Positions 26,278 through 36,183 of a stretch of 64,000 nucleotides of DNA are shown here, one piece after another. Below the pieces are notes generated by a model. That model saw only the letters and a list, made by a program, of their open reading frames with translations. It searched no databases and had not been told where the DNA came from. Source of the stretch: Gemmatimonadaceae bacterium (GTDB taxonomy: Bacteria > Gemmatimonadota > Gemmatimonadetes > Gemmatimonadales > Gemmatimonadaceae); the NCBI GenBank assembly GCA_035606695.1, contig DATNEW010000032.1, positions 1 through 64,000 of the forward strand. Direction: 5' to 3'. Numbering within the stretch: position 1 is the first letter of the stretch; each line of letters begins with the position of its first letter. A program made the position numbers and the translations under genes.

Positions 26278-28386
26278 CTAGAAACGGACTATTTCCTGAC
26301 AAGCTCGCTTGACGTCGTCGATTTGCGGAAGGATCGCGTCCTCGAGCTGGGGCGCATATCCCACCCACGTGTCGGCGGACGCGATCCGCTTCACCGGCGC
26401 ATCCAGCCACGCGAAACAGTCGTCCGCGATGCGCGCCGCGATTTCGGCGCCATAGCCCCACGAGATCGAATCTTCGTACAGCACGATCGCGCGGCTGGTC
26501 TTCTTCACCGACTCATACACCGCGTCCTGATCCCACGGCGACAGCGAGCGCAGGTCGATCACTTCGGCGGAAATTCCCTCGTCCGCCAGCTGATTCGCCG
26601 CGGCAAACGCGCGCTGCACCGTGGCGCCGTACGTCACGATCGTCACGTCCGTGCCTTCGCGAACGATCTTCGCCTTGCCGAACGGAATCATGAAGTTCGG
26701 ACCCGGATACGCCGCCTTGTTGTAGGTCTGGCGATACAGGTGCTTGTGCTCGAGGAAGATCACGGGATCCTCGCAGCGAATGGCCGTGCGCAGCAGGCCG
26801 TTCGCGTCGAGCGCCGTCGCGGGACAGATCACGCGCAGGCCGGGGCAATGAGTAAACAGTGAAGCGCCCGTCTGCGAGTGGTAGATCGCGCCGCGGATGT
26901 AGCCGCCGTAGGTGACGCGAATGACCACGGGAGAGGCGTAGTCGCCGTTGGATCGCCAGCGCATGGTCGCGAGCTCGTCGCGGATCTGCATGTACGCCGG
27001 CCAGATGTAGTCGAAGAACTGGACTTCGACGACGGGCTTGAATCCGCGCACGGCCAGGCCGATCGCGCGCCCGACGATCGTCGCTTCGGCCAGCGGCGAG
27101 TTGAACACGCGCGTGCTGCCGAATTCCTTCTGCAGCCCCCACGTCACCTTGAACACGCCGCCTTTGCCCTTGACCTTGCCCAGGTGCTGCTCGCGCGAGA
27201 CGTCGGCGACGTCCTCGCCGAACATGAGTATTTTCTCATTGCGCCGCAGCTCGTCCTTCATGCAGGCGTTGAGCAGATCCACCATCGTCGTCTCGTTGCC
27301 CGAGAACTGGGGATCGTCCTCGGTGTCGAACTGCTCGCTCGTCGGATCGACGTCGGGCGAGTAGAGATCCGTGAGGATCGTGTCCGCCCCAGGCTGTTGG
27401 GCGGCAAGCGCGGCGTCGGTCGCGGCGAGCACTTCGGCCTCGACTTCTTCCTGAATGCGCGCGATGTCCGCATCGGTCGCGTGCCCCTCGGCGACGAGCC
27501 ACTTGGGGAACTGCGTCACCGGATCGCGGCCCGCTTCGGCCTCGCGCTCCTCGGCCGGCTTGTACATCACTTCGTCGTCGGACAGCGAGTGCGAGTACGG
27601 GCGAATGACGTGCGCGTGCACCAGCGCCGGGCCCTTCCGCTTGCGCGCGTAGTCGACGGCGCGCTGCATGGCCTCGTAGCTCGCGATGAGATCGCAGCCG
27701 TCGACTTCTTCCACGTACAGCCCGGGGAACGACTTCACGAGCTTGGAGATGCTGCCGCCCGCCGTGTTCACCTCGACCGGCACCGAGATGGCGTAGCCGT
27801 TGTCCTCGACGATGTAGACGATCGGCACTTTCAGGTTGCACGCGTTGTTCAGCGACTCCCAGAACTCACCCTCGCTCGTCGTGCCGTCGCCGGTGGTGCA
27901 GAGCACGACTTCGTCTTTCTCGAAGCCTTCGGTGATGCCGAGCTGCTTGGCGCGCACGATCGCTTCGGCGCTGCCGACCGCCTGCAGGAACTGCGTTCCC
28001 GTCGGCGACGACGTCGAGACGATGTTGAGTTTTTTGTGGCCCCAGTGGCTCGGCATCTGGCGGCCGCCGGAGTTGGGATCGTTCACCGCGCCAACGGCCG
28101 AGAGCAGCATCTCCTCGCCGGTCATGCCGAGCTGCAGGCAGAGCGCGCGGTCGCGGTAGTAGAGGTAGTACCAGTCGTACGACGGCCGCAGCACGAACCC
28201 CGCGGCCGTCATGATCGCTTCATGCCCCGCGCTCGAGATCTGGAAGAAGATCTTGTTCTGGCGCTTGAGCTGGATCTCCTTGTCGTCCAAGCGGCGCGAC
28301 AGGAGCATGGTCTTGTACGCGCCCACGAGCTGGTCGCGGGTCAGGCCGGCGGTCGTCTTCCGCTCGGCGCGGGTCGAGGTAGCCAT
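26278..28386 (-). CDS. 2-oxoacid dehydrogenase E1, fused alpha and beta subunits
   Basis: A 702-aa thiamine-diphosphate enzyme combining both E1 subunits. The alpha part (about 1-340) carries the ThDP motif [10 protein letters not shown] (GDG at 166-168) ending at N196 in [11 protein letters not shown]. The beta part (about 365-702) has [37 protein letters not shown] and the transketolase C-terminal domain ([21 protein letters not shown]). Sequence is of the branched-chain/2-oxoisovalerate type rather than E. coli AceE. It would work with E2 and E3, which are not in the window. A linker (about 340-365) joins the halves. The ATG at 28386 has only a weak SD. Confidence 0.9.
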   Translation of the reverse strand: MATSTRAERKTTAGLTRDQLVGAYKTMLLSRRLDDKEIQLKRQNKIFFQISSAGHEAIMTAAGFVLRPSYDWYYLYYRDRALCLQLGMTGEEMLLSAVGAVNDPNSGGRQMPSHWGHKKLNIVSTSSPTGTQFLQAVGSAEAIVRAKQLGITEGFEKDEVVLCTTGDGTTSEGEFWESLNNACNLKVPIVYIVEDNGYAISVPVEVNTAGGSISKLVKSFPGLYVEEVDGCDLIASYEAMQRAVDYARKRKGPALVHAHVIRPYSHSLSDDEVMYKPAEEREAEAGRDPVTQFPKWLVAEGHATDADIARIQEEVEAEVLAATDAALAAQQPGADTILTDLYSPDVDPTSEQFDTEDDPQFSGNETTMVDLLNACMKDELRRNEKILMFGEDVADVSREQHLGKVKGKGGVFKVTWGLQKEFGSTRVFNSPLAEATIVGRAIGLAVRGFKPVVEVQFFDYIWPAYMQIRDELATMRWRSNGDYASPVVIRVTYGGYIRGAIYHSQTGASLFTHCPGLRVICPATALDANGLLRTAIRCEDPVIFLEHKHLYRQTYNKAAYPGPNFMIPFGKAKIVREGTDVTIVTYGATVQRAFAAANQLADEGISAEVIDLRSLSPWDQDAVYESVKKTSRAIVLYEDSISWGYGAEIAARIADDCFAWLDAPVKRIASADTWVGYAPQLEDAILPQIDDVKRACQEIVRF

Positions 28387-28404
28387 GCCTTGGAAAATAG
28401 GGGA

Positions 28405-28528
28405 GCGCTGGGCGATGGGCGATGGGCGCTGGGCGATGGGCGGAACCGCAAAGGGCGACGGAGAAGATTCCGTCGCCCTTGGGTTTTGACGCCCAACGCC
28501 CAACGCCCAACGCCCAGCGCCCAGCGCG
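28405..28528. repeat. Inverted hexamer arrays around a terminator hairpin
   Basis: GGGCGATG/GGGCGCTG units run 28405-28442, and their complements (CGCCCAACGCCCA) run 28489-28528. Between them lies a perfect 12-bp hairpin, AAGGGCGACGGA (28451-28462) pairing with TCCGTCGCCCTT (28469-28480). The array sits between the diguanylate cyclase and E1 genes, both on the minus strand. Confidence 0.85.
28451..28487. terminator. Terminator hairpin nested in the repeat
   Basis: A 12-bp perfect stem with a 6-nt loop, followed by GGGTTTT on the plus strand and CCCTTTG on the minus strand. For the minus-strand diguanylate cyclase gene it is the first hairpin after the stop. The stem sequence is identical to the one at 52881-52907. 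Confidence 0.65.
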
Positions 28529-28529
28529 G

Positions 28530-30230
28530 CTACGCCGCAGCTCTGTTTCCGCCTGACTGCTTCGCCGTGTACATGGCCGCGTCCGCCGCGCGGAGCAGCT
28601 CGACCGCGCCGAGTGGCGTCTCGCCAGGCGTGCCGACGCGCGTGTCGGCGATGCCAATGCTGGCGCCGACGCGCAGCTTCTGACCGTCGAATTCGATCGC
28701 GTTCTCGAGCGACGCCAGAATGCGGTCGGCAACGTTCGTGACTTCCTCGTGATCGCGAACCTCGAGCAGGATCGCGAACTCGTCGCCGCCAAGGCGCGCG
28801 ATCAGGTCGCTGTTGCGCGTCGAGTCACGCAGGCGTTCGGCGACCGCGACGAGCACCGCATCGCCGGCGGCGTGACCGTAGCGGTCATTGACCGGTTTGA
28901 ATCCGTCGAGGTCGATGAACAGCACCGCGATCTGCCGTACCGCGCCAAGCCGCGGATTGATCGACCCCGGCTCGAGCACCTCTGAGAGACGCGACTCGAA
29001 GCGCGCGCGATTGACCAATCCCGTCAGCGAATCGTGCTCGGCGCGATGGGCCAGCAGCGCCTCGCGATTGCGGCGATCGGTGACGTCGCGGATGAGATAC
29101 TGCGCGGTTCCCTCGCTCGCGTCGGCGATCTCGGCGACGTCGACGTGAAGGATGGTGCCATCCACTCGCTTCCAGCGCGCCGGACGCGGCGCCGTCTTGA
29201 GCTGATCGACGCGCGAGTCGGTCTCGAATTCGAGGAACTGCTCGATCGGCACACCGATGACGTCGTATCGCGACTTGGCGCCGCTCAACGCGAGCGCCGC
29301 GCTGTTCGCGAACTTGATGCTCGAGCGAGAGCACATGATCACGCCGTCGGGCGACAGGTCCACGAGCCGGCGATAACGCTCGTCGTTCGACTTCTGCGCC
29401 TCGAGCGTCGACTTGATGTACGCCGACACCGAGCTGGCAAGCTCGCGCAGCTCCACGCCGTCGAGCTTCAACGTCTCGATCGGCTTGTCGGTGCTGCCGT
29501 CCTTGATCTGACTGGTGATGGCGTGAATACGCGCGCCGAGCGTGGTGTCGATCTGCTTCCACGAGCTCCAGCCGACGAGCACGAGGAGCGCGTACGAAAT
29601 GATGAGGAGAATCCACGCCGTCGCCGTCGCTTGATCGGCGAGATACTCGGCATCGATGCCCGCGACGACCATTTGCGTCGCCGATCGCGCGCCGACCAGC
29701 ACCGGCTCCGCAACGAGCAGGAACGGACGGCCGCCGATCGCGACCGCGTACTCAGCGCCCGAGCGCGTTGGCCAGGACGTCGCGAGCCGACGCTTCACGT
29801 CGCTCGTCGACAACCCGTTGTCGACGTCGATCAGGCAGTTGCCGGCACACCCAGGCTCGCCGAAGGCCACGAACGCGACGCTCGGGTCTTTCGCGCGAAA
29901 CAGTGTGAGCTTGAGCGGACCTTCGAGCGCGACGCGCGCCGGTCCGGTCCGCGCGAGCTCGCCGGCAAGTCCGCGAACGCCGCTCTCATGACGCTGTCGC
30001 AGCTCGCTCAATCCCGTGTGAACGACGGAGACTGTCGCCACCGCGACGAGCAGCGCGAAGCCGAGCCCGAGCACCAGGACCGTGCGCAGCGACAGCACGG
30101 TCGCGATCGCGCGCGCCCGATGCGGCAGCCAGATGACCGCCGCCAGCAGCGCGAGCGGGACGAACGCCGCCAACCCCAGCGGAAGCCAGGCATGGATGGC
30201 GAGTGGGATCTGACTGGGCCAAAAGCTCAT
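28530..30230 (-). CDS. Membrane-bound PAS-GGDEF diguanylate cyclase
   Basis: A 566-aa c-di-GMP synthase. Two membrane segments near the N-terminus (about 10-35 and 48-72) precede an extracytoplasmic sensor region (75-215), a third membrane segment (about 220-240), a HAMP/linker helix, a PAS domain (about 270-395) and the GGDEF domain (about 400-560). The active site [10 protein letters not shown] is intact. The inhibitory RxxD site five residues upstream is not obvious. The ATG at 30230 lies 54 bp from the divergent HIT gene. A much longer frame upstream is non-coding shadow of HIT. Confidence 0.9.
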   Translation of the reverse strand: MSFWPSQIPLAIHAWLPLGLAAFVPLALLAAVIWLPHRARAIATVLSLRTVLVLGLGFALLVAVATVSVVHTGLSELRQRHESGVRGLAGELARTGPARVALEGPLKLTLFRAKDPSVAFVAFGEPGCAGNCLIDVDNGLSTSDVKRRLATSWPTRSGAEYAVAIGGRPFLLVAEPVLVGARSATQMVVAGIDAEYLADQATATAWILLIISYALLVLVGWSSWKQIDTTLGARIHAITSQIKDGSTDKPIETLKLDGVELRELASSVSAYIKSTLEAQKSNDERYRRLVDLSPDGVIMCSRSSIKFANSAALALSGAKSRYDVIGVPIEQFLEFETDSRVDQLKTAPRPARWKRVDGTILHVDVAEIADASEGTAQYLIRDVTDRRNREALLAHRAEHDSLTGLVNRARFESRLSEVLEPGSINPRLGAVRQIAVLFIDLDGFKPVNDRYGHAAGDAVLVAVAERLRDSTRNSDLIARLGGDEFAILLEVRDHEEVTNVADRILASLENAIEFDGQKLRVGASIGIADTRVGTPGETPLGAVELLRAADAAMYTAKQSGGNRAAA

Positions 30231-30284
30231 GGGGCTAAGTGTCGGCCGAGGCCGGTACGGGCTTGAGCCCCGGCCCTTGGCACC

Positions 30285-31058
30285 GTGCATGCGTTTTCCA
30301 TGGATATGGACAACCAACGTTCGGCCGGCGCGTCCGGCGGTGCGGGGCAGCGAGAGCCTCACTGTACGTTTTGCGATCTGATCCACGGCGCCGCCGAGGT
30401 CTCGATCTGCCACGAGGACTCGGATGCCATCGCGTTCATGGACATCCAGCCCGTGAACAACGGCCACGTGCTGGTCATCCCGCGTCAGCATTACGAATCG
30501 CTGCTCGACGTGCCGCAGGAGCTTGGCGCGCACCTGTTTCACATCACGATGCGGTTGGCCAACGCGGTTCGCCACGTGAGCGGCTGTGAGGATCTCAACA
30601 TCGTCGTGAACAGCGGCAAAGCCGCGGGCCAGGACGAACCCCACTATCACGTGCACATCATTCCGCGGCGTGAGGGCGACGGCTTCGACATTCCGCTGCC
30701 GTTCAACGGCTCGGAAATGCCGGACCGCACGGTGCTCGACGCGTATGCGGCGCGCATCATCGCGGCGCTCCGCGATCCGATGCGCATCGAAGGCTCGCAC
30801 GGGCATGGCGGCGCGTCGTCTGAAACGAAGCCGGCGTTGAGGTCGACGACCACGGAGCGGCCCACGCTGCGCGCCTCGGACGTGACCGAGGAACGTGCCG
30901 TTGCGTTGCCGATGTTCAACGAGTCGAACGACGAGTCGACATCGGAGAGGCTGCCGTCCGAGCCGGGGCAGCGCCGCGGCGGACAATGGCGGGTATTCGA
31001 GGGTGCTCACGGCGAGTTGAAGTACGAACCGTTGGGCGACGCCGCCGACAAACCGTGA
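30285..31058 (+). CDS. HIT family protein with C-terminal extension
   Basis: A 257-aa protein with a histidine-triad nucleotide hydrolase or transferase domain (about 25-150). The active site H120-Y-H122-V-H124-I-I is complete, and CTFC at 27-30 suggests the zinc site found in many HIT proteins. NGHVLVIPRQH is the usual substrate strand. About 100 further residues are low-complexity and acidic, ending in a short conserved-looking block (GGQWRVFEGAHGELKYEPL). Compared with typical HIT proteins (110-150 aa) this is long. The start could also be the ATG at 30300. Confidence 0.87.
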   Translation: MHAFSMDMDNQRSAGASGGAGQREPHCTFCDLIHGAAEVSICHEDSDAIAFMDIQPVNNGHVLVIPRQHYESLLDVPQELGAHLFHITMRLANAVRHVSGCEDLNIVVNSGKAAGQDEPHYHVHIIPRREGDGFDIPLPFNGSEMPDRTVLDAYAARIIAALRDPMRIEGSHGHGGASSETKPALRSTTTERPTLRASDVTEERAVALPMFNESNDESTSERLPSEPGQRRGGQWRVFEGAHGELKYEPLGDAADKP

Positions 31059-31347
31059 TGATCGCGTGAAGTAATTGTTGTGTTGGCCTCTTGCGCGTTT
31101 CGTTGCCTGCATGCATTTGTACGGCGCGTGCGGCGGCTGCGTCTTGCGGCGGTTGCATGACCTACCGGAGGCCGATGAGCCCACTCGTCCGACATCGACA
31201 GTCGAGTCGAGCGCCGCGATCGCGAGAGCGGCGTGAGTGGTTTGCCTCCGCGATTCCCTCTGTTGCCGCATCATCTCAGATCGGCGCGACGCCCCGCCTT
31301 CGGGACCCATTCCCGTGGCGGGGCGTCGCCTTTTTAGCGAGGTGAAA
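31059..31347 (+). ncRNA. Possible structured RNA or leader between HIT and HNH genes
   Basis: A 289-bp non-coding stretch with nested complementarity. CGGAGGC (31166-31172) pairs with GCCTCCG (31244-31250). Inside, CCACTC (31181-31186) pairs with GAGTGG (31235-31240), and CGCCGC with GCGGCG (31212-31217, 31228-31233). It ends in a very strong terminator. It could be a stable 3'UTR of HIT, a separate small RNA, or an attenuated leader of the HNH gene. It is not recognisable as 6S, SRP, tmRNA or RNase P RNA. Confidence 0.35.
31286..31335 (+). terminator. Very strong intrinsic terminator before the HNH gene
   Basis: A 13-bp perfect stem, GCGACGCCCCGCC (31286-31298) with its complement at 31317-31329, has a second inner stem CGGGA/TCCCG and is followed directly by TTTTT at 31331-31335. 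It ends 12 nt before the HNH start codon. Confidence 0.85.
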
Positions 31348-31755
31348 TTGTCACGACGTCGGCACTATCACCATGTCTCCCTCCCTCGCGCTCCGCGCCT
31401 CACGCCACGGCGGAGCAAGAACATCCCCTCGGGCCATCAGAAGCGCGCCATCAAGCGCGCGGCCATGCGCGACTGCGGCCGCCGCTGCGTGTACTGCGCC
31501 GAGGCGCTCGAGTTCGACTTCGCGACACTGGACCACGTGTATCCGCTCGCGCACGGCGGTGCGCATGTGCCGGGCAATCTCGTGCTCGCGTGCGGGCGGT
31601 GTAATCGCCTCAAGGGCGATCTGCTCCCGACCGAATTCTTCGCTCGCTATCCGTGGGCGGGCCTCAACTTCATCGAGCACGCACGGACGGTGCATCGGTC
31701 GCTCAAGAGATGCGCTCGGAGAGCGGTGAGCCTGGCGTGCGCGCGGGCCGCGTAG
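31348..31755 (+). CDS. HNH endonuclease family protein
   Basis: A 135-aa HNH protein. CVYCAEALEFD, LDHVYPLAHGG, HVPGNLVLACGRCNRLKG are the zinc cysteines, the HNH His pair and the Asn/Cys block. It is similar in architecture to the HNH gene at 10.9 kb but not a close copy. The start is inferred as TTG at 31348 because GAGGTG lies just upstream. It is placed immediately after a strong terminator, so expression needs read-through or a promoter within the hairpin region. The N-terminus is basic. A later ATG (MRDCGRRCVYC) would remove about 40 residues. Confidence 0.75.
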   Translation: MSRRRHYHHVSLPRAPRLTPRRSKNIPSGHQKRAIKRAAMRDCGRRCVYCAEALEFDFATLDHVYPLAHGGAHVPGNLVLACGRCNRLKGDLLPTEFFARYPWAGLNFIEHARTVHRSLKRCARRAVSLACARAA

Positions 31756-31781
31756 GCCGTACTTCGGGAAACCGCAACTGC

Positions 31782-32021
31782 TGACCACGGACGAACGGCG
31801 GACAACAGCGGATCGGCACGGAGACGGCGTGAACTGCCGTTGAGCGTTAGAGGGGATGACACGCCGGTTCGACAGCAGTTGCGCGAAAGCCCGTTCTTTT
31901 TTGTTTTTTTAGAACTTTAAAAAATGTTTTGTGTGCGCCGCGAAGCCAGCTCAACTCGCAACGCCGTTGTCAACGCCGTCTCCGTGCCTGTCCGCTGTTG
32001 TCCGATGTTCGTCCGTGGTCA
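31782..32021. mobile_element. MITE-like element, copy 2, with 49-bp terminal inverted repeats
   Basis: The left end starts TGACCACGGACGAAC (31782-31830) and the right end is its complement (31973-32021): 45 of 49 positions match. The roughly 140-bp centre codes for nothing and contains T-runs (CTTTTTTGTTTTTTT and AAAAAATG). It fills most of the 303-bp gap between the convergent HNH and NAD synthetase genes. Copy 1 is at 4135-4374. The lack of coding capacity plus long TIRs suggests a non-autonomous element or a REP-like intergenic repeat. No target duplication could be identified. Confidence 0.7.
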
Positions 32022-32058
32022 ATGACCCTGGCGCGCAACATCGTCCTGGAAAGTCCTG

Positions 32059-33894
32059 TCAGTAGTCCACAGGCCTCAGATAACTCTCTCCAATCGCCGT
32101 TCCACTCACCATCGCCACCGTGGGCAACCGCCGCTTCCAGTGCGTGGTCTCGACGCGACGCCGCACGAGCGCGACTTCCTGTTCATCGAAGCCGCGCGCG
32201 ATGAGCTCCACGTCCGTGTATCCGTTGAGCAACCAGTTCAACAGCTCGTCGGCCTTCGCGTAGCTGATCCCAAAATCGCTTTCGTCGGTCTGACCCACGA
32301 CGAGATCGGCCGTGGGCGGCTTGCTCACGATGATCTCCGGCACGCCGAGATGCCGCGCCAACTCCCAGACCTGCGTCTTGAACAGATCGCCGAGCGGATT
32401 GATCGGCGGTGAATCGTCCGCGTGCCAGGTGAAGTAGCCGAACAGCCGTTCCGTCTTGTTGCCGGTGCCGAGCGGAATGCCGCGATGCTTGGCGGCGAGG
32501 TCGAACAGCGCGATCATGCGGATGCGCGCCATCACGTTGCCGCGTCGCCCACCTTCGGCGTCCGGCTCGTTGCACAAATAGCCGTCGACCGCCGAGCTGA
32601 TGTCGATCGTGCGCGATTCGATGCCCAACGCGTCGATCACGAGCTGGCCATGCTCCAGACTTTCCTTGCTCGAGGTGCGATACGGCATGCGCACGCCGAG
32701 CACGTTCTTCGGACCGAGCGCTTTCGCGGCGAGATACGCCGTCACCGCGGAATCCACACCGCCGGAAATGCCGACCACCGCGCAGTTGAAGCGGCGCCGC
32801 TGCATCTCTTCACGAATGAACTCGACGAGCCATTCTTGTGTGAGCGTCGCGTCGATCGCGAGTGGAACCGGCGGCTCTTGAGCGGTCGACGCAACGCGCA
32901 CGACAGGCAGACCGTTCGAGGACGCCGCGCCCGCGTCGCGCGCGACCGGCCCGCGCGACGGGACGGCCGGCGGATCGTATTCGCAGCGCGCTTCGACGCC
33001 GGCCATGACCTCGTCGAGACTGGCGCGGAGATGCGGGACCATCGTCTCGAGATCGGCGATGAGCGGCATGTCGGCGCGCGCTCGCGTGACGTCGTCGAGA
33101 TCGACGGTCACGGAGAGGATCGCGTCGTTCCATACCGGCGCGCGTCCGCGAACGTCGCCCTTGGGTCCGGCGACGAACGAGCCGCCGGGAAACATCTTTC
33201 CGCCTTCGCTGCCCGTGAGATTCGTCAGCGTGACATAGACGCCGTGCTCGTCGGCAATGTCGCGAATGAGCCGGTCCCACCGGCTCGAGCTTCCCGGGCC
33301 AGGCACGTCGTCGGTCTTCGGCGCGAGTCCCCGGGCCGGCGGCGCGGCGCACACGAAGATGATCTGCGCCGCGTCGAGCGCCGCGATCGTCGCGGTCACG
33401 CTGTGCCACGCATCCTCGCACACGAGCATCGCCGCGCGGCCCCACGGCGTATCGAACGCGCGAACGTCGCGCCCGCGTTCGACGAACCGCTCCTCGTCGA
33501 ACAACCCGTAGGTGGGCAAGAACACCTTCCGATGGACGTGATGCACCGTCGGCTCGCCCGCGCCGAGTGTCACGTAAATCGCGCTGTTGTACAGCTTGTT
33601 GTTCCAGATCTCGTAAAAGCCCGCCGTGACGTCGAGCGGCCGCGGGCTCGCAACGGTCTCGCGGTAGACGCGGTCGAGATCGGCCGCAAAGGTACCCGCG
33701 GTCACGGCGTTGTCGCGCACGCCGCCTTCCAGGAAATAGCCCGTCAGCGCCGATTCGGCGAAGCACGCGACCATGGGCCGCGGCTCGAGGTGGTCGAGCT
33801 GCTCGAATACGGGCGCCAGGCGCCGCAGGTTGCCGGCGTAATCGCCCTTGCGCGGCTTGAGTTGAACGAGCGCGAGATGGACGAGCTGGGACAT
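32059..33894 (-). CDS. nadE: Glutamine-dependent NAD+ synthetase
   Basis: A 611-aa two-domain enzyme making NAD from deamido-NAD with glutamine as ammonia donor. The N-terminal nitrilase-type glutaminase has the triad E47 (CFAESALTG), K123 (VHRKVFLP) and C159 (MLVCEDAWH). The C-terminal NAD synthase domain has the pyrophosphatase loop SGGVDS at 377-382, GTGNKTE and PPTADLVVGQTDESDFG-type residues. An extra linker of about 40 residues, rich in Pro and Ala, joins the domains (305-345). It is divergent from the PBP1A gene. Confidence 0.94.
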   Translation of the reverse strand: MSQLVHLALVQLKPRKGDYAGNLRRLAPVFEQLDHLEPRPMVACFAESALTGYFLEGGVRDNAVTAGTFAADLDRVYRETVASPRPLDVTAGFYEIWNNKLYNSAIYVTLGAGEPTVHHVHRKVFLPTYGLFDEERFVERGRDVRAFDTPWGRAAMLVCEDAWHSVTATIAALDAAQIIFVCAAPPARGLAPKTDDVPGPGSSSRWDRLIRDIADEHGVYVTLTNLTGSEGGKMFPGGSFVAGPKGDVRGRAPVWNDAILSVTVDLDDVTRARADMPLIADLETMVPHLRASLDEVMAGVEARCEYDPPAVPSRGPVARDAGAASSNGLPVVRVASTAQEPPVPLAIDATLTQEWLVEFIREEMQRRRFNCAVVGISGGVDSAVTAYLAAKALGPKNVLGVRMPYRTSSKESLEHGQLVIDALGIESRTIDISSAVDGYLCNEPDAEGGRRGNVMARIRMIALFDLAAKHRGIPLGTGNKTERLFGYFTWHADDSPPINPLGDLFKTQVWELARHLGVPEIIVSKPPTADLVVGQTDESDFGISYAKADELLNWLLNGYTDVELIARGFDEQEVALVRRRVETTHWKRRLPTVAMVSGTAIGESYLRPVDY

Positions 33895-34017
33895 GCGTGA
33901 AAGGTACTATACAGGTACTGGATGGGTGCTAGTCGGCCGGCACCGGGCCCCGGCGTGACTCCCGGCGATCTCCGTGGTCATTTACGGGTAGTATTCAGCA
34001 CTCACCTGACCGCAGCC

Positions 34018-36105
34018 GTGAAGAATTTTCGATATTCCGCAGTCATAGTATTCGCCGCCGCCGCCGCCGCGGTCGGTGCCCAGCAGCCCGCCCAGAGTAC
34101 CGGCGAGGCGTGGCAGATCGTTCAGCTTGCGCAGGCGTCCCGCGTCCTCGCGCGCGACGGTTCGCTGATCGGCGACATCGGCCGCGAGATCCGCTACAGC
34201 GTCTCGATCAAGTCGCTGCCGTGGTATGTGCCGAAGGCGTTCATCTCAGTGGAAGACCAGCGCTTCTACGAGCACGACGGCGTCGACGTCAAAGCCGTCA
34301 GCGCCGCGGTGGTCGGCAAAATCCTCGGCAGGAATCGCGGCGGCGGAAGCACCATCACGCAGCAGCTCGTCGGGTACATGCATCCCGATCTCATCGACCG
34401 CTCGCAGGTGAGCGGCACCGCGGGCATCGCGCGCAAGTTTCACGAGCAGGAAGCGGCGCGCGAGATGGAACGCCATTACACGAAGGATCAGATCCTCGAG
34501 GCCTATCTCAATCAGGTGAACCTGGGCCGCGGCTGGTACGGCGTCGAGGCCGCGGCGCTGCACTACTTCGGTCATCCCGCGGCGCGGCTCACACTTGCCG
34601 AAGCCGCGACGATCGCCGGCCTGCCGAAATCGCAGCCGCAGTACGATCCCATCACGCATCCCGCAGCCGCGATGGCGCGCCGCAATCTGATCCTGCAGAT
34701 GATGGTGGATCAGAAGTACATCACGCAGGAGCTCGCCGATAAAACGAAGGCCGAGCCGGTGGTCACCGCGCCGAACGCGGGCATGTCGGCCAACTCGGGG
34801 TACTTCGTCGACGCCGTGAAGCAACAGGCTGAGCGTGCCGGCATTCCGGTGATCAACGGCGGATATCGCATCTATACGACGCTCGATCCCGCGCTGCAGC
34901 GCCAGGCGGTCGAGGCGGTCATCGACGGCACGAACCGCATCGAGGCGCAGAAGGGCTACAAGCATTTGACGCAAGCCGCGGCGAGGGGCCGAGACAGCGA
35001 TTATCTGCAAGCGGCCGCGGTCGCGATCGATCCATACACCGGTGACATCCGCGCATTGGTCGGCGGCCGCAATCACGCGCGCGCGCCGTTCAATCGCGCC
35101 GTGCAAGGCCTGCGTCAGCCCGGTTCGTCGTTCAAGCCATTCGTCTACGCGAAGGCGATCGACGACAGCATCTCGGCCAATACGATCGTGCCGGACACGT
35201 CGCTCGAGATTCCGCTCATCACCGGCGACGTGTACAAGCCGGAAGAGATCGACGGAAAGTTCTGGGGTTATAAGGTGTGGAAGGAAGGTGTGCCGACAAC
35301 GACCGCGATGACGATGCGCGAAGGCCTCGTGCACTCGCGCAACATGGTCGCGATCGAGCTCGGGCTTCGCGTCGGCATGGATTCGGTCGCCGCGCTGGCG
35401 CAACGCATGGGCATCAGCACGCGCATCGATCCGGTGCCGGCGAGCGCGATTGGTGCGTCGTCCGTGCACCCGATCGACATGGTCGCGGCGTACACCGCGT
35501 TCGCCAACAACGGCCAGGTCGTACAGCCGCGGTTCATCACGCAGATCACGGATCTCTCGAACCGCACCGTGTACCAGCGTCCGCCGTCGACGCCGCAGCA
35601 GGCGCTCGATCCGCGCGTCGCGTTCATCGTGCGCGACATGATGCGCGACGTGGCTGAGCGCGGCAGTGGTACGGCCGCGAGGAAGGCGGTGCCGTACAAC
35701 ATTCCGGTGGCGGGCAAGACGGGCACGACGAACGACAATGTCGACGTGTGGTTCATCGGCATGACGCCGGACGTTGTCGCGGCGGTGTGGATCGGCTTCG
35801 ACAAGGCGAAGACGATCGCGCCGGGTGCGGTGGGCGGATTGCTCGCCGCTCCGATCTGGGGTCAGATGATGGGTCGGTATTACCAAGGCCGATCGACGCA
35901 GGGCTGGCCGGCGCCGCCGGATGGATTGGTGTACGCCGAGCTCGATCGCGACACGGGTCTGCTGGCGACGCCGAGTACGTCGCCGGAGAAGCGGTACGTG
36001 GAGTATTTCATTCCGGGGACGGAGCCAGCCGAGCTGAGGAATAATCCGTGGAAGGTGCCGGCGTGGGGACCCCTCTTTCCGCCGGTCAGGACTCCCAGTC
36101 GGTAA
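34018..36105 (+). CDS. Penicillin-binding protein 1A-type (GT51 transglycosylase plus transpeptidase)
   Basis: A bifunctional cell-wall synthase. The GT51 domain (about 45-240) has catalytic E79 in SVEDQRFYEHDGVD and GGSTITQQL. The transpeptidase has S370-S-F-K373, SRN (S440-N442) and K567-T-G. I use GTG 34018 (MKNFRYSAVIVFAAAAAAVG), giving 695 aa with a short hydrophobic N-terminus that may be a cleaved signal or anchor; there is no clear SD. A frame open further upstream (to 33922) is less convincing. PBP1A homologues usually have a longer anchor. It is divergent from nadE. Confidence 0.9.
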   Translation: MKNFRYSAVIVFAAAAAAVGAQQPAQSTGEAWQIVQLAQASRVLARDGSLIGDIGREIRYSVSIKSLPWYVPKAFISVEDQRFYEHDGVDVKAVSAAVVGKILGRNRGGGSTITQQLVGYMHPDLIDRSQVSGTAGIARKFHEQEAAREMERHYTKDQILEAYLNQVNLGRGWYGVEAAALHYFGHPAARLTLAEAATIAGLPKSQPQYDPITHPAAAMARRNLILQMMVDQKYITQELADKTKAEPVVTAPNAGMSANSGYFVDAVKQQAERAGIPVINGGYRIYTTLDPALQRQAVEAVIDGTNRIEAQKGYKHLTQAAARGRDSDYLQAAAVAIDPYTGDIRALVGGRNHARAPFNRAVQGLRQPGSSFKPFVYAKAIDDSISANTIVPDTSLEIPLITGDVYKPEEIDGKFWGYKVWKEGVPTTTAMTMREGLVHSRNMVAIELGLRVGMDSVAALAQRMGISTRIDPVPASAIGASSVHPIDMVAAYTAFANNGQVVQPRFITQITDLSNRTVYQRPPSTPQQALDPRVAFIVRDMMRDVAERGSGTAARKAVPYNIPVAGKTGTTNDNVDVWFIGMTPDVVAAVWIGFDKAKTIAPGAVGGLLAAPIWGQMMGRYYQGRSTQGWPAPPDGLVYAELDRDTGLLATPSTSPEKRYVEYFIPGTEPAELRNNPWKVPAWGPLFPPVRTPSR

Positions 36106-36183
36106 GGCCGGCGCTCGCGCGCCGGTGGTGAAAGAGCGACGCGGCACGCGGCTCGCAGTCTGGCGCATGGGAACCAAATCCCC

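Noticed and set aside
28405-28528. CRISPR array
   Set aside because: The units are contiguous 6-bp repeats without spacers, and no cas genes are present. The same applies to the arrays at 10.8, 47.5, 52.8 and 57.0 kb.
28530-31310. A 926-codon open frame covering the diguanylate cyclase and the HIT region
   Set aside because: The upstream 360 codons are the antisense of HIT and its spacer, with Arg/His-rich low-complexity sequence. The cyclase has a natural start at 30230.
31091-31345. A small ORF in the HIT-HNH gap
   Set aside because: Arg/Ser/Cys-rich composition, no SD, and it runs through the terminator hairpin. The structured non-coding reading is preferred.
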